Origin: Priestia megaterium
Lineage (GTDB): Bacteria; Bacillota; Bacilli; Bacillales; Bacillaceae_H
Direction: 5' to 3'
DNA length: 64,000 nt
Assembly: GCF_023824195.1 (NCBI RefSeq)
Contig: NZ_CP085442.1
Location: forward strand, 472,001-536,000
In this document: positions 1 through 8,373 of the stretch, piece after piece
Numbering within the stretch: the first letter of the stretch is position 1
Layout of the letters: every line of letters starts with the position of its first letter
Program-made: the position numbers and the translations under genes
Notes under the pieces: generated by a model
The model's input: the letters and a program-made list of their open reading frames with translations, nothing else
What the model was told of the DNA's origin: nothing
The model's database searches: none

Positions 1-2
1 AT

Positions 3-86
3 TCTTTTTATGGCGATCTTCATGCAAATGGTACAGACGGCGTGGAATTTTATACAAGAAAGAAAATGGTGACAACTCGCTGGTAA
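3..86 (+). CDS. iolA: Methylmalonate-semialdehyde dehydrogenase, C-terminal end only
   Basis: The first 27 codons end in a TAA and read as the typical end of a methylmalonate/malonate-semialdehyde dehydrogenase (FYGDLHANGTDGVEFYTRKK, then MVTTRW). In the family this NAD- and CoA-dependent enzyme turns malonate semialdehyde from inositol breakdown into acetyl-CoA. The gene starts outside the window. Its place directly before iolD fits an inositol operon. Only the tail is visible, so the call rests on that motif and the context. Confidence 0.75.
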   Translation, partial: SFYGDLHANGTDGVEFYTRKKMVTTRW

Positions 87-113
87 GTGATTCGTTAAAA
101 ATCGCATCTCATT

Positions 114-164
114 TAAAAAGGAAGTATCAGGAATTAAAGATATTCCTTATGCCTCCTTTTTTAA
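114..164 (+). terminator. Intrinsic terminator between iolA and iolD
   Basis: An imperfect stem pairs AAAAGGAAGTATCAGGAAT with ATTCCTTATGCCTCCTTTT around a short loop and runs into six T. It would end or attenuate the iolA transcript before iolD, whose ribosome site (AGGGGAG) follows at about 182. Confidence 0.6.
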
Positions 165-198
165 AATCGCAATCTAGTACTAGAGGGGAGAAAGAAGC

Positions 199-2133
199 AT
201 GGAAACGATTAGAATGACGACGGCACAAGCATTAGTGAAATTTTTAAATCAGCAGTATGTTGAATTTGATGGAAAGCAGCACAAGTTTATCAAAGGGATT
301 TTTACAATTTTTGGGCACGGGAACGTGGTAGGTCTTGGGCAAGCTTTGGAAGAAGACCCAGGAGATCTAGATGTATATCAAGGGCGCAATGAACAAGGAA
401 TGGCCAATGCAGCGATGGCTTTTGCAAAACAAAAACATCGAAAGCAGATTATGGCTTGTACATCTTCAGTGGGCCCAGGCTCAGCAAATATGGTTACAAC
501 GGCAGCCACCGCTTCAGCTAATAACATTCCAGTTTTGCTGCTTCCCGGTGATGTATTTGCAACTAGACAGCCGGATCCGGTTTTGCAGCAAATTGAACAG
601 TCATATGATTTATCTATTTCTACAAACGATGCTTTTCGTCCAGTGAGCAAGTACTGGGATCGCGTAAGTCGACCTGAACAATTGATGACAGCTATGATTA
701 ATGCAATGCGTGTGTTAAGGAACCCTGCAGAAACGGGAGCTGTAACTATTTGTTTGCCTCAAGATGTGCAGGGAGAAGCATGGGATTTTCCAACTTATTT
801 CTTCCAAAAGCGCGTTCACCGCATTGAGCGCCGTCTTCCGACTAAGGACAGTCTAGGCGATGCGATTCAAGTAATGAAAACAAAGAAAAAGCCAATCATT
901 ATTTGTGGAGGCGGCGTTCGGTATTCAGAAGCTGCAAAAGAGTTAAAACAATTTGCTAGCGAGTTCCACATTCCATTTGGAGAAACTCAAGCTGGGAAAA
1001 GTGCCGTCGAAAGCGACTATCGATATAATCTTGGCGGAATTGGTGTAACAGGGAATTTAGCTGCTAACACAATTGCTAGAGAAGCGGATTTAGTAATTGG
1101 AGTAGGCACGCGATTTACTGATTTTACAACAGCCTCTAAACAGCTTTTTCAACATCCCGAAGTGAAATTTCTTACCATTAACACATCTGAATTTCATGCA
1201 AATAAACTCGATGCTGTGAAGCTTGTAGCTGATGCAAAAGAAGGCCTGCTTGCTCTTAGGGAAGAGTTAACATCAATTGGCTATCAGTCTGGTTATACAA
1301 CAGAAATTGCAAGTGCTAAAGACGCATGGGAAACAGAATTAGAACGTCTACATAGCATACGTTTTACTGGGGCAAATTTCATTCCAGAAATAAAAGGTCA
1401 TTTAGATGAAAGCTTAGCTGAATATGCAGAATCACTTGGCACTCAATTAACGCAAACAGGAGTAATTGGAGAGGTGAATAAGCTCCTTGATGACAACTCC
1501 GTCATTGTTGGTGCAGCAGGAAGTCTTCCGGGTGACTTACAGAGAATGTGGAAGTCTAATAAACCCAATACCTATCATATGGAATATGGATATTCATGCA
1601 TGGGATATGAAGTATCAGGCGCACTTGGAGTTAAGCTAGCGGAACCAGCTAAAGAAGTATACGCGATGGTTGGGGATGGAAGCTATCAAATGCTTCATTC
1701 AGAGCTCATTACAAGTCTTCAAGAAAGAAAAAAAATAAATATTTTACTATTTGATAATTCCGGTTTCGGATGCATTAACAACCTTCAAATGTCAACTGGA
1801 ATGGGAAGTTTTGGAACAGAGTTTCGCTATCGAAGCGATGAAACAGGAAAGCTAAACGGGAACGTGATGAAAATTGATTTTGCAGCAAGCGCGGCAGGAT
1901 ACGGTGTAAAAACGTATAGCGTAAGTTCTCTTGAAGAATTAAAAACGGCGATGGCAGATGCACAAAAACAAGAGACTTCTACGCTAATTGATATTAAAGT
2001 ACTGCCAAAAACTATGACAAATGGTTATGAATCATGGTGGCATGTAGGAGTAGCAGAGGTATCTGAAAATCAGCAAGTACAAGAAGCTTATAAAGATAAA
2101 GTGAAAAACCTTGAAATGGCAAGGATTTATTAA
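199..2133 (+). CDS. iolD: 3D-(3,5/4)-trihydroxycyclohexane-1,2-dione hydrolase
   Basis: This ThDP-dependent enzyme opens the ring of trihydroxycyclohexane-dione to 5-deoxy-glucuronate, a middle step of myo-inositol catabolism in the cytoplasm. The 644-residue protein has the acetolactate-synthase fold order: an N-terminal pyrimidine-binding domain with the GHGNVVG and RNEQGMA motifs (about residues 33-75), a central domain, and a C-terminal ThDP/Mg site beginning VGDGS near residue 491 with NSGFGCIN downstream. Length and motifs match IolD. The start is ATG with AGGGGAG upstream. It follows iolA and precedes iolE. Confidence 0.95.
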   Translation: METIRMTTAQALVKFLNQQYVEFDGKQHKFIKGIFTIFGHGNVVGLGQALEEDPGDLDVYQGRNEQGMANAAMAFAKQKHRKQIMACTSSVGPGSANMVTTAATASANNIPVLLLPGDVFATRQPDPVLQQIEQSYDLSISTNDAFRPVSKYWDRVSRPEQLMTAMINAMRVLRNPAETGAVTICLPQDVQGEAWDFPTYFFQKRVHRIERRLPTKDSLGDAIQVMKTKKKPIIICGGGVRYSEAAKELKQFASEFHIPFGETQAGKSAVESDYRYNLGGIGVTGNLAANTIAREADLVIGVGTRFTDFTTASKQLFQHPEVKFLTINTSEFHANKLDAVKLVADAKEGLLALREELTSIGYQSGYTTEIASAKDAWETELERLHSIRFTGANFIPEIKGHLDESLAEYAESLGTQLTQTGVIGEVNKLLDDNSVIVGAAGSLPGDLQRMWKSNKPNTYHMEYGYSCMGYEVSGALGVKLAEPAKEVYAMVGDGSYQMLHSELITSLQERKKINILLFDNSGFGCINNLQMSTGMGSFGTEFRYRSDETGKLNGNVMKIDFAASAAGYGVKTYSVSSLEELKTAMADAQKQETSTLIDIKVLPKTMTNGYESWWHVGVAEVSENQQVQEAYKDKVKNLEMARIY

Positions 2134-2218
2134 AAACCAAGAAAAAATTGCGGATGTTGAGGAGAAATATTCAGTACATGTAAAAGCGGTTTTAATTTCA
2201 TATAAGGGAGAGGAAGAG

Positions 2219-3115
2219 ATGTTCAAGGAAAATACGGTCAAACTGGGGATTGCTCCAATTGCTTGGACAAATGATGACATGCCTGAACTAGGAGCTGAAA
2301 ATACATTTGAACAGTGTATCAGTGAGATGGCTTTAACCGGTTTTAAAGGAAGTGAGGTAGGAAACAAATATCCGCGAAACGTTTCCATCTTAAAAAAAGC
2401 ACTATCGCTGCGGAACTTAGAAATTGCAAGTGCATGGTTTAGTACATTTTTAACGACAAAGCCGCTGGAAGAAACGGTGACTCCTTTTATTGAACATCGT
2501 GATTTTTTATACGAAATGGGAGCAAAAGTAATTGTTGTGTCTGAACAAGGGCACAGCATTCAAGGGCTGATGGATGTTCCTTTATTTAAAGAAAAGCCTG
2601 TGTTCACGCCAACAGAGTGGAGCAGACTTGCAGAAGGCCTGCACCATCTTGGGAAACTGGCACGAGAGAAAGATATGCATATTGTCTATCATCACCACAT
2701 GGGAACAGGTGTACAAACAACAGAAGAAATTGAGCAGCTAATGGAGCTTACCAATCCGGAGCTTGTTTCGCTGCTATTTGATACCGGTCATCTTGTCTTT
2801 TCAGGAGAAGAACCTCTTTATATCTTAAAAAAATATCTGCACCGTATTAAGCATGTTCATTTAAAGGATATTCGTCAAGAAGTAGTTGATCGAGTCAAAG
2901 AACAAGACCTGAGCTTCTTGCAAGCGGTAAAAGAAGGAGCCTTTACTGTTCCAGGTGACGGAGCTATTGAATTTGATGAAGTATTTACTACGCTTGCCAC
3001 TTCGGATTATAACGGATGGTTTGTCGTAGAAGCAGAACAAGATCCAGCCCTTGCTAATCCTTTTGAATATGCGTTAAAAGCAAGAAACTTTATTAAAGAA
3101 AAAAGCGGTCTTTAA
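2219..3115 (+). CDS. iolE: Inosose dehydratase
   Basis: IolE removes water from 2-keto-myo-inositol to give the dione substrate of IolD. The 298-residue TIM-barrel protein begins [19 protein letters not shown] and carries the histidine and acidic residues expected of this xylose-isomerase-like family ([21 protein letters not shown]), plus a C-terminal EAEQDP. The open frame extends 36 codons further upstream, but the ATG at 2219 has a strong GGGAGAGG site just ahead and gives the usual family length. It lies 85 bases after iolD, so the two are probably co-transcribed. Confidence 0.93.
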   Translation: MFKENTVKLGIAPIAWTNDDMPELGAENTFEQCISEMALTGFKGSEVGNKYPRNVSILKKALSLRNLEIASAWFSTFLTTKPLEETVTPFIEHRDFLYEMGAKVIVVSEQGHSIQGLMDVPLFKEKPVFTPTEWSRLAEGLHHLGKLAREKDMHIVYHHHMGTGVQTTEEIEQLMELTNPELVSLLFDTGHLVFSGEEPLYILKKYLHRIKHVHLKDIRQEVVDRVKEQDLSFLQAVKEGAFTVPGDGAIEFDEVFTTLATSDYNGWFVVEAEQDPALANPFEYALKARNFIKEKSGL

Positions 3116-3124
3116 TTTCCATTG

Positions 3125-3150
3125 TAAAAGGTTTTACGCCTTTTATGTGC
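3125..3150 (+). terminator. Weak stem-loop after iolE
   Basis: TAAAAGG and CCTTTTA form a 7-bp stem with a 7-base loop, followed by only a short T-containing run. It may be a weak terminator between iolE and the regulator gene. Confidence 0.35.
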
Positions 3151-3175
3151 TTATGAAAGGAAAGGAGGAGAGGAA

Positions 3176-4201
3176 ATGAAGCCAACCATTTATAGTGTGG
3201 CTGAAGAAGCAGGTGTATCAATTTCTACCGTATCAAAAGTCATTAATCAAACCGGTCATATTAGTGAAAGAACAAGACAAAAAGTAATTGAGGTTATGGC
3301 GCAGTTAAATTACCATCCAAGCGTCGTGGCATCTGCTTTAACAGGAAAGCCCACTAAAACGATTGGGCTTCTTATACCCGACATCTCCAATCCTTTTTTT
3401 GCTGACTTAGCAAGAAGCATAGAAGACCGAAGTCATGAGCGAGGCTTTCATGTGGTGATGTGCAATACCGATAACGATGCGGAAAAAGAGAAAAAGTATC
3501 TATCGCTGTTAATACGTCAGAGAATCGACGGTTTAATTGTAGCTTCTGCTTTTCGCAATGCTAATCTTTTAAAAAATATGCTTAAGCAAGATATACCGAT
3601 TAGCGTTATTGCTTCAGAAATTCCTCATGTATCCGTTAATACAGTGACAGTGGATGACTACAAAGGAAGCTATTTAGCGACTGATTATTTACTGTCTTTA
3701 CATCATGAAAACATTGCGATTATTACAGAAAATGCAAAAAGTAATCACGCCCGTTTAGATGCTTTTCGAGACGCTATGCAAGAAAATGGAATCATCATTT
3801 CACCTCAGCACGTTATTACGACCGAAGCAAGTATTCAAAAAGGATATGAAAGTGCTAAGCAAATTTTTTCAATGAAGGAGAAAGTGACGGCTATTTTTGC
3901 TTGTAACGATTTATTGGCTATCGGCGTTATGCAAGCTGCAAAAGAATTCAAAATTGATGTGCCGAAGGACTTATCAGTGATTGGATTTGATAATACGGTT
4001 CTTTCTACTACCATTACGCCCATGTTGACGACGGTAGCACAGCCGACAAAGGAAATGGCTGTAAACGTAGTGGATTTGCTGGTGAGAGAAATGGAATATC
4101 CAACGATGCATAAAGAACATTTGCTTCTTGAGCCAAAATTGATTACCCGGAAATCCACGGCTCCGTTACGAAGAGACGCCACAGCATCTACAAATAATTG
4201 A
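3176..4201 (+). CDS. LacI/GalR-family transcriptional regulator of the iol region
   Basis: A 341-residue DNA-binding repressor. The N-terminal helix-turn-helix and hinge helix are plain (IYSVAEEAGVSISTVSKVIN at residues 5-24, hinge around VVASALTGKPTK at 50-61), followed by a periplasmic-binding-protein-like sensor domain (TKTIGLLIPDISNPFFADLA onward). It sits between iolE and iolB on the same strand with an AGGAGAGG ribosome site, so inositol-linked control is likely. The ligand is unknown. B. subtilis controls iol with the DeoR-type IolR, so this is a different regulator class. The palindrome at 4260-4276 is a possible target. Confidence 0.9.
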   Translation: MKPTIYSVAEEAGVSISTVSKVINQTGHISERTRQKVIEVMAQLNYHPSVVASALTGKPTKTIGLLIPDISNPFFADLARSIEDRSHERGFHVVMCNTDNDAEKEKKYLSLLIRQRIDGLIVASAFRNANLLKNMLKQDIPISVIASEIPHVSVNTVTVDDYKGSYLATDYLLSLHHENIAIITENAKSNHARLDAFRDAMQENGIIISPQHVITTEASIQKGYESAKQIFSMKEKVTAIFACNDLLAIGVMQAAKEFKIDVPKDLSVIGFDNTVLSTTITPMLTTVAQPTKEMAVNVVDLLVREMEYPTMHKEHLLLEPKLITRKSTAPLRRDATASTNN

Positions 4202-4259
4202 ATACAATCAAGAATACTGCTGTTAATAAAAATTCAGCATAGTCACATATTCAAAAGAA

Positions 4260-4276
4260 TTTATAGATTCTATAAA
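4260..4276. promoter_or_regulatory. Perfect 17-bp palindrome upstream of iolB
   Basis: TTTATAGA-T-TCTATAAA is an exact inverted repeat in the 134-base gap between the LacI-type regulator and iolB, 60 bases before the iolB start. An operator role is an inference; it lacks the central CG usual for LacI-family sites. Confidence 0.4.
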
Positions 4277-4335
4277 GAAAAAATGAGTGATTAGTAAATT
4301 CTAATTGCGCTACTACATAAAGGAGGAAGTTAAGC

Positions 4336-5124
4336 ATGTTAGGTAAATTAGGTGAATTAAATAAAGGATATAACGTACTTACAGAAATGGCTGGTCAGCA
4401 CAAAGATATGCTGATGGATATTGGGATTTATAAAATGTCCCAAGGAAAAGAGGCAACTTTACTAGACAGCAGCAATGAAACGGCTATTCTTCTACTAGAA
4501 GGAAAGGTAAAGCTAGAGTGGGAAGGCCATTCGAAAGAAATTCAGCGTCAGTCTCTTTTTGAAGAAGAGCCTTGGTGTTTGCATGTTTCGAAAAATGTGG
4601 AGGTTAAAATTACTGCGCTTGCCAATAGTGAAGTACTAGTTCAAAAAACGGATAATGAAAAAGAATTCTCATCAAAATTATATACGCCTGAAGATTGTCA
4701 AAATACAGTGGCTGGTGAAGGAGTGTGGGAAGGTACCGCTCAGCGTGTAATTCGAACAATCTTTGACTACAATAACGCTCCTTACTCTAACCTTGTTATT
4801 GGAGAAGTTATTTCTTATCCAGGAAGATGGTCGAGTTATCCCCCTCACCATCATGATCAGCCTGAAGTGTATTACTATCGTTTTGACAAGCCGCAAGGGT
4901 TTGGCTGTGCAATGGTTGGAGAAGATGCGTACCGTGTAGTTGATAATAGTTTTATTACAATTCCAGGTGAATTGGATCATCCTCAAGCAACGGCTCCCGG
5001 CTATGCAATGTATTTTTGCTGGATGATTCGCCATCTTGACAATAATCCATGGACAGACCGTATCATGGAAGAAGAGCATAAGTGGCTATTAGAGCCGGAT
5101 GCAAAAATTTGGCCTGAGAAATAA
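4336..5124 (+). CDS. iolB: 5-deoxy-glucuronate isomerase
   Basis: IolB isomerises 5-deoxy-D-glucuronate, the IolD product, to 2-deoxy-5-keto-gluconate. The 262-residue bicupin-type protein contains the metal-ligand stretch PPHHHDQPEVYYYRF (about residues 169-183) and ends with the family tail HLDNNPW...EEHKWLLEPDA. The ATG follows AAAGGAGG at good spacing. It is the last recognisable iol gene here; iolC, iolG and transport genes are not in the window and presumably lie to the left or elsewhere. Confidence 0.95.
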   Translation: MLGKLGELNKGYNVLTEMAGQHKDMLMDIGIYKMSQGKEATLLDSSNETAILLLEGKVKLEWEGHSKEIQRQSLFEEEPWCLHVSKNVEVKITALANSEVLVQKTDNEKEFSSKLYTPEDCQNTVAGEGVWEGTAQRVIRTIFDYNNAPYSNLVIGEVISYPGRWSSYPPHHHDQPEVYYYRFDKPQGFGCAMVGEDAYRVVDNSFITIPGELDHPQATAPGYAMYFCWMIRHLDNNPWTDRIMEEEHKWLLEPDAKIWPEK

Positions 5125-5239
5125 AAGCCGATCCTTTATACGATGCTGAAAAAGCTCAAATAAATTATGCGTAAAATAATAGTTTATTTTTGTAAAATAT
5201 GTTTTTATATGTTAAAGTATAACTTGTATTAATATTCAG

Positions 5240-5291
5240 GCGATGATATCGCTCTTTGCTGCAGATTCCTTTTTAGGAGTCTCTTTTTTTT
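5240..5291 (+). terminator. Hairpin plus intrinsic terminator downstream of iolB
   Basis: A small perfect hairpin (GCGATGATATCGC, 5240-5252) is followed by AGATTCC/GGAGTCT (5263-5282) and a run of eight T. It lies 115 bases beyond the iolB stop. It probably ends the iol transcript, but its compact two-hairpin form could also be the end of a short RNA; I see no clear promoter for one. Confidence 0.5.
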
Positions 5292-5332
5292 GGAAACTGA
5301 AGCAAAAGATACAGACGATTCGTATATAAATT

Positions 5333-5380
5333 AAAAAGAAAAGGAGATAAGCGTAAGCCGCTTATCTCCTTTTCTTTTTA
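5333..5380. terminator. Bidirectional intrinsic terminator overlapping a gene end
   Basis: AAAAGGAGATAAGCG pairs perfectly with CGCTTATCTCCTTTT around TAAGC, flanked by A-rich and T-rich runs. The right arm encodes the C-terminal KKKRR of the minus-strand gene that ends at 5362. Confidence 0.8.
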
Positions 5381-5580
5381 GCATTATCTAACGCTAAGTT
5401 CTTTTTCACTACTTTTTCTAAAGCAACTTCTACGTGAACATTTTTTTCATCGATGTCGTTCACAAGCACGACGGTTCCTTTTCGTCCTTTAATCTTTAAA
5501 TCATCACCCGTAGAAGGAATATTTTCCCGCAGCTGGCTTAATAGAAGCTTTCTGTTTTCAAAAAAGTGGACAGCCACCAT
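5362..5580 (-). CDS. Small KOW-like hypothetical protein
   Basis: A 72-residue basic protein with no signal peptide or membrane segment. Residues about 25-58 (GDDLKIKGRKGTVVLVND then VHVEVALEKV) look like a small beta-barrel of the KOW/DUF2187 kind, which is the reason for the call; I cannot confirm the family by eye. The C-terminus is lysine-rich and is encoded within a terminator stem. It starts with ATG after a GGTGAG site and stands alone between iolB and a tiny membrane-protein gene. Function unknown. Confidence 0.6.
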   Translation of the reverse strand: MVAVHFFENRKLLLSQLRENIPSTGDDLKIKGRKGTVVLVNDIDEKNVHVEVALEKVVKKNLALDNAKKKRR

Positions 5581-5783
5581 TTTATCTCACCTAATTTCAT
5601 ATGATATGTGTGATACAAAGATGTGTATATGAAATCCTTCCTATACATTATGTCGTCAATGGTGGTTTTAGAACACATTGAATAGACAATTGTTGTATCG
5701 ATATATGAAATAAATAGGATGGCATAGTTATAAATCTCCTATCCTTGGACATACTTATACTACTAATCTAAAAAGGGATGTGG

Positions 5784-5903
5784 ATGAAAATGAAGGTGGC
5801 TATCGGATTAAGTGTATTTACGGTCGTTACAGGGGCAATTGCGTTAGGGACGGTTTACTTTTTAGCAGGTATCTTTTCGTTTTTCTTAACGGTTTTTTCA
5901 TAA
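5784..5903 (+). CDS. 39-residue single-pass membrane peptide
   Basis: A short reading frame (MKMKVAIGLSVFTVVTGAIA then LGTVYFLAGIFSFFLTVFS). Apart from three charged or polar residues at the start it is wholly hydrophobic, enough for one or two membrane passes. A GGG ribosome site lies 6 bases before the ATG, and a strong terminator follows the stop by one base, so it forms a complete gene-sized unit. I do not recognise a family. Confidence 0.55.
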   Translation: MKMKVAIGLSVFTVVTGAIALGTVYFLAGIFSFFLTVFS

Positions 5904-5934
5904 AAAAAATCCACCAAGAGGTGGATTTTTTTTA
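5904..5934. terminator. Bidirectional terminator
   Basis: AAAAATCCACC-AAGA-GGTGGATTTTTTT. It ends the small membrane peptide gene on the plus strand and the YitT-type gene on the minus strand. Confidence 0.85.
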
Positions 5935-6798
5935 TTTAGCAGCGGCTTTTGTTTCATGAGGCGAATTGCCGATAAATCCAAATTTCCCGCCGACAACTTC
6001 TTTTACTTCGTGGATGACAATAAAAGAATTCGGGTCAATTTGCTGGATTTTCTTTTTAATTTTTAATAGCTCGTTCTTTTTAATAACAACGTAAATAATA
6101 CGTTTATCTTTGTTGGCGTAGTAGCCATATCCGTAAAAGATGGTGGCTGCATTTCCAAACTCACTGGTGATAACTTGTGCTATGTCTTTGTATTGATCAG
6201 ACATAATCGTCATTGCTTTTTTGTTGTGGAAACCTTCGATAACGACATCTACGATTTTGGCACAAAGATAGACAAATATAAAGGTATAGAGCATGTTATT
6301 GACGCCAATAGCAAAAACCGATGCTAAAATAATGACGCTGTCCATGTAGAACATGCTTTTAGAGATATTATAGCCTTTTGTGTAGTTTAATAAATAAGCC
6401 AAAAGAGTTGTTCCACCGGTAGATCCATCCGCTATAAAAATGAGAGCCAGTCCTGTTCCCATTAGTAAGGCGCCGAATACAATTCCTAAAATCATGTCGT
6501 GAACGTGAAAGGGAATATAACTGACCAGGCCGAGGAAAACGGACGTCATGACAGCTCCTAAAATAGTATAGAGAATCGTTTTTTTTGTTAGGAATTTATA
6601 GGCTAAGGCAATAAATACAAGGTTCACGAGGAAAGTGCTGATACTTGTAGGAATATGAAATAAATAATATAAAACAAGAGCAATACCAACCGTACTGCCG
6701 TCACCTAATTTATTTGGAATAACAAAAAAATCAATCGATGCAGCAACTAAAAGCGCTCCGGCAATAATTAAAATGATGTCTTTATAGATTGTTTTCAA
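5932..6798 (-). CDS. YitT-family membrane protein (DUF161/DUF2179)
   Basis: A 288-residue protein with about five or six membrane segments in the first 200 residues (for example DIILIIAGALLVAASIDFFV and MILGIVFGALLMGTGLALIF) and a C-terminal soluble DUF2179 domain (KAMTIMSDQYKDIAQVI onward). The family is widespread in Firmicutes; its transported substrate, if any, is not established. The open frame allows an earlier ATG at 6819, but GGGAGG lies 8 bases before a TTG at 6798, which I take as the start. A leader RNA with its own promoter and terminator precedes it. Confidence 0.85.
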   Translation of the reverse strand: MKTIYKDIILIIAGALLVAASIDFFVIPNKLGDGSTVGIALVLYYLFHIPTSISTFLVNLVFIALAYKFLTKKTILYTILGAVMTSVFLGLVSYIPFHVHDMILGIVFGALLMGTGLALIFIADGSTGGTTLLAYLLNYTKGYNISKSMFYMDSVIILASVFAIGVNNMLYTFIFVYLCAKIVDVVIEGFHNKKAMTIMSDQYKDIAQVITSEFGNAATIFYGYGYYANKDKRIIYVVIKKNELLKIKKKIQQIDPNSFIVIHEVKEVVGGKFGFIGNSPHETKAAAK

Positions 6799-6869
6799 TA
6801 TGCAAACCTCCCTGATCATTAGGATATTTTCACGTGGAATTTTATTTTTACTAGTGTTTCACAAATGAT

Positions 6870-6978
6870 GAAATAAAAAACGTCTTAGAAATTGTCTAGT
6901 TATAAAACTGATCAACTTCTAAGACGAAGAATTACGATACGTGTATAGGTCTTGATCCTGCTTTTCTATGCTTCGATG
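6870..6978 (-). ncRNA. Candidate leader RNA or small RNA upstream of the YitT-type gene
   Basis: On the minus strand a perfect sigma-A promoter (see 6985-7013) should start an RNA near 6978. It ends in a 10-bp perfect stem, CGTCTTAGAA (6917-6926 side) with TTCTAAGACG, followed by TTTTTTATTT. The region has no gene. A competing hairpin CTTC-GTCTTA-GAAG uses the left arm of the terminator, as in attenuators. The RNA ends about 70 bases before the YitT-type start, so it could be a regulatory leader or a free small RNA. I match it to no known riboswitch. Confidence 0.55.
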
Positions 6979-6984
6979 TCACCG

Positions 6985-7013
6985 ATTATATAAACCTCTG
7001 ACCGCTATGTCAA
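6985..7013 (-). promoter_or_regulatory. Consensus sigma-A promoter
   Basis: Reading the minus strand: TTGACA (7013-7008), 17 bases, TATAAT (6990-6985). Both hexamers match the consensus exactly at ideal spacing. It points toward the leader RNA and the YitT-type gene. Confidence 0.75.
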
Positions 7014-7065
7014 CGCTATGAGAGATGTTCAACTTTTCAAAAAATAGAAGGCGGTTTCCTACATA

Positions 7066-7100
7066 AAAAAAGAATCCTTTGCGACGGCGCAAAGGATTTT
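7066..7100 (-). terminator. Terminator of the Lrp-type regulator gene
   Basis: AATCCTTTGCG and CGCAAAGGATT form an 11-bp perfect stem with a 4-base loop; on the minus strand it is followed by CTTTTTTT. It lies about 80 bases after the regulator stop. Confidence 0.85.
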
Positions 7101-7179
7101 CAAATTTATTGGAATAGGGGGAATACGTTATTAGAATTGTCATTTTCATAAATTAATATACCTCTATTTTCAAAAAAAA

Positions 7180-7590
7180 TTATTTGTTAATGACGATTGA
7201 AAGTTTGTAATTCACATGCTGATTTAGCTCTGTCAAAAAATCATTTAGTTCTTCATTTGAATGAAATTTGCATTCTAGTAAGTAGCAGCCATCGCCGCTG
7301 ATTTTAAAGTTGTTGATAACGTACTCCTGCTGACTTTCTAAAAATGAGAGGTACGGGTGATGATGAAGACTCTGCTTATAGATATTTAAAAATGCATGGA
7401 TGGTGTAGCCGAGTTTTCGTTCATCAATGTTAATTGTATAGCCTTTGATAATGCCTTCATCTTCTAACTTTAATACTCTAGCAGAAGCGGCTTGTCCGGT
7501 TAGATGCACTTTTTCTCCTAATTCTTTCATCTTCATACGTCCATTTTTTGATAACTCTTCTAGTATGCGCTTATCTGTATTATCTAACAT
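7180..7590 (-). CDS. Lrp/AsnC-family transcriptional regulator
   Basis: A 136-residue protein with an N-terminal winged helix-turn-helix (LDNTDKRILEELSKNGR, then VHLTGQAASARVLKLEDEGI, residues 2-50) and a C-terminal RAM-like ligand domain (about 60-134). These proteins form octamers and respond to amino acids. The start ATG follows AAAGGAT. It is a single gene, divergent from queT. Which genes it controls cannot be read from the sequence. Confidence 0.88.
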   Translation of the reverse strand: MLDNTDKRILEELSKNGRMKMKELGEKVHLTGQAASARVLKLEDEGIIKGYTINIDERKLGYTIHAFLNIYKQSLHHHPYLSFLESQQEYVINNFKISGDGCYLLECKFHSNEELNDFLTELNQHVNYKLSIVINK

Positions 7591-7790
7591 CGCTACAAAT
7601 CCTTTCGTATTTCAAATCAAAAGGGTTAACTATTTGATGTCACCTATGTATACTGATACGTCTTCTATTTTATACTAAAGAAAAGTAAGAAAAAAGAGCA
7701 GTCAATATGCAAGATATAGAAAGCAGCAGTAGTTTGTAAACAGCTAGATTGACGAAAGCTTAAGCTTGCTGTATGATTCTTTGAGTGTTT

Positions 7791-7830
7791 ACGTGGTTCG
7801 TAACCATCCCACGTTAAAAAACTAAGGAGA
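7791..7830 (+). promoter_or_regulatory. preQ1-I riboswitch
   Basis: The stretch holds the class I preQ1 layout: a P1 stem ACGTGG/CCACGT interrupted by the short loop, then an A-rich tail (TTAAAAAACTAA) that folds back as a pseudoknot and runs into the AGGAG ribosome site of queT. This arrangement is the translational type: ligand binding would sequester the ribosome site. Compact size and the ACTAAGGAG end are typical. Confidence 0.85.
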
Positions 7831-7840
7831 GAATAGTAAG

Positions 7841-8329
7841 ATGAATATAAGAACACTTTGCGTCAACGGTCTTTTAGCTGCTATGTATATTGCTGTCAGC
7901 ATGCTAATTCAGCCGTTTGGCTTCACCAATATCCAATTTCGTATATCGGAAATGTTCAATCACTTAATTGTGTTTAATAAAAAGTACGTGTACGGCATTG
8001 TGCTAGGAGTATTTCTGACGAATTTGTTTTTTTCACCAATGGTCGCTTATGACCTGGTGTTTGGGGTAGGGCAATCTGTGCTATCGTTACTCATTACCAT
8101 TTTTTCTATGCGCTACATTAAAAACATGTGGGCTCGTATGCTTGTTAATACACTTGTGTTTACGTTTACAATGTTTATTATTGCGTTTGAACTGCACTTA
8201 GCATTTGATTTACCATTTTTCTTTACATGGTTAACAACGGCTGTTGGTGAGTTCATTGTTATGCTTGTTGGAGCACCAATTATGGCGGCAATTAATAAAC
8301 GTGTACAATTTAATAAGCTAGTTGGATAA
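7841..8329 (+). CDS. queT: QueT-family queuosine-precursor transporter
   Basis: A 162-residue integral membrane protein with about five or six hydrophobic segments (for example YVYGIVLGVFLTNLFFSP and LVNTLVFTFTMFIIAFELHL). It belongs to the QueT (DUF988) family of ECF-type S-components that import queuosine precursors such as preQ1. The riboswitch directly upstream supports that role: transporter synthesis would fall when preQ1 is plentiful. An AGGAG site lies 11 bases before the ATG. No energising ECF module is nearby; these are usually shared and encoded elsewhere. Confidence 0.9.
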   Translation: MNIRTLCVNGLLAAMYIAVSMLIQPFGFTNIQFRISEMFNHLIVFNKKYVYGIVLGVFLTNLFFSPMVAYDLVFGVGQSVLSLLITIFSMRYIKNMWARMLVNTLVFTFTMFIIAFELHLAFDLPFFFTWLTTAVGEFIVMLVGAPIMAAINKRVQFNKLVG

Positions 8330-8373
8330 AAAAGGATGTGGCTGTGATAAATCTCACAGCCACATCCTTTTTT
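8328..8373 (+). terminator. Strong terminator of queT
   Basis: AAAAAGGATGTGGCTGTGA pairs with TCACAGCCACATCCTTTTT around TAAATC. The inner part (GTGATAAATCTCACAG) recurs at 8542 as the start of the second copy of the noncoding repeat described next. Confidence 0.9.

Noticed and set aside
2032..2559. A 175-codon minus-strand frame across the iolD-iolE junction
   Set aside because: Antisense to iolD and iolE, both certain genes; composition is shadow-like.
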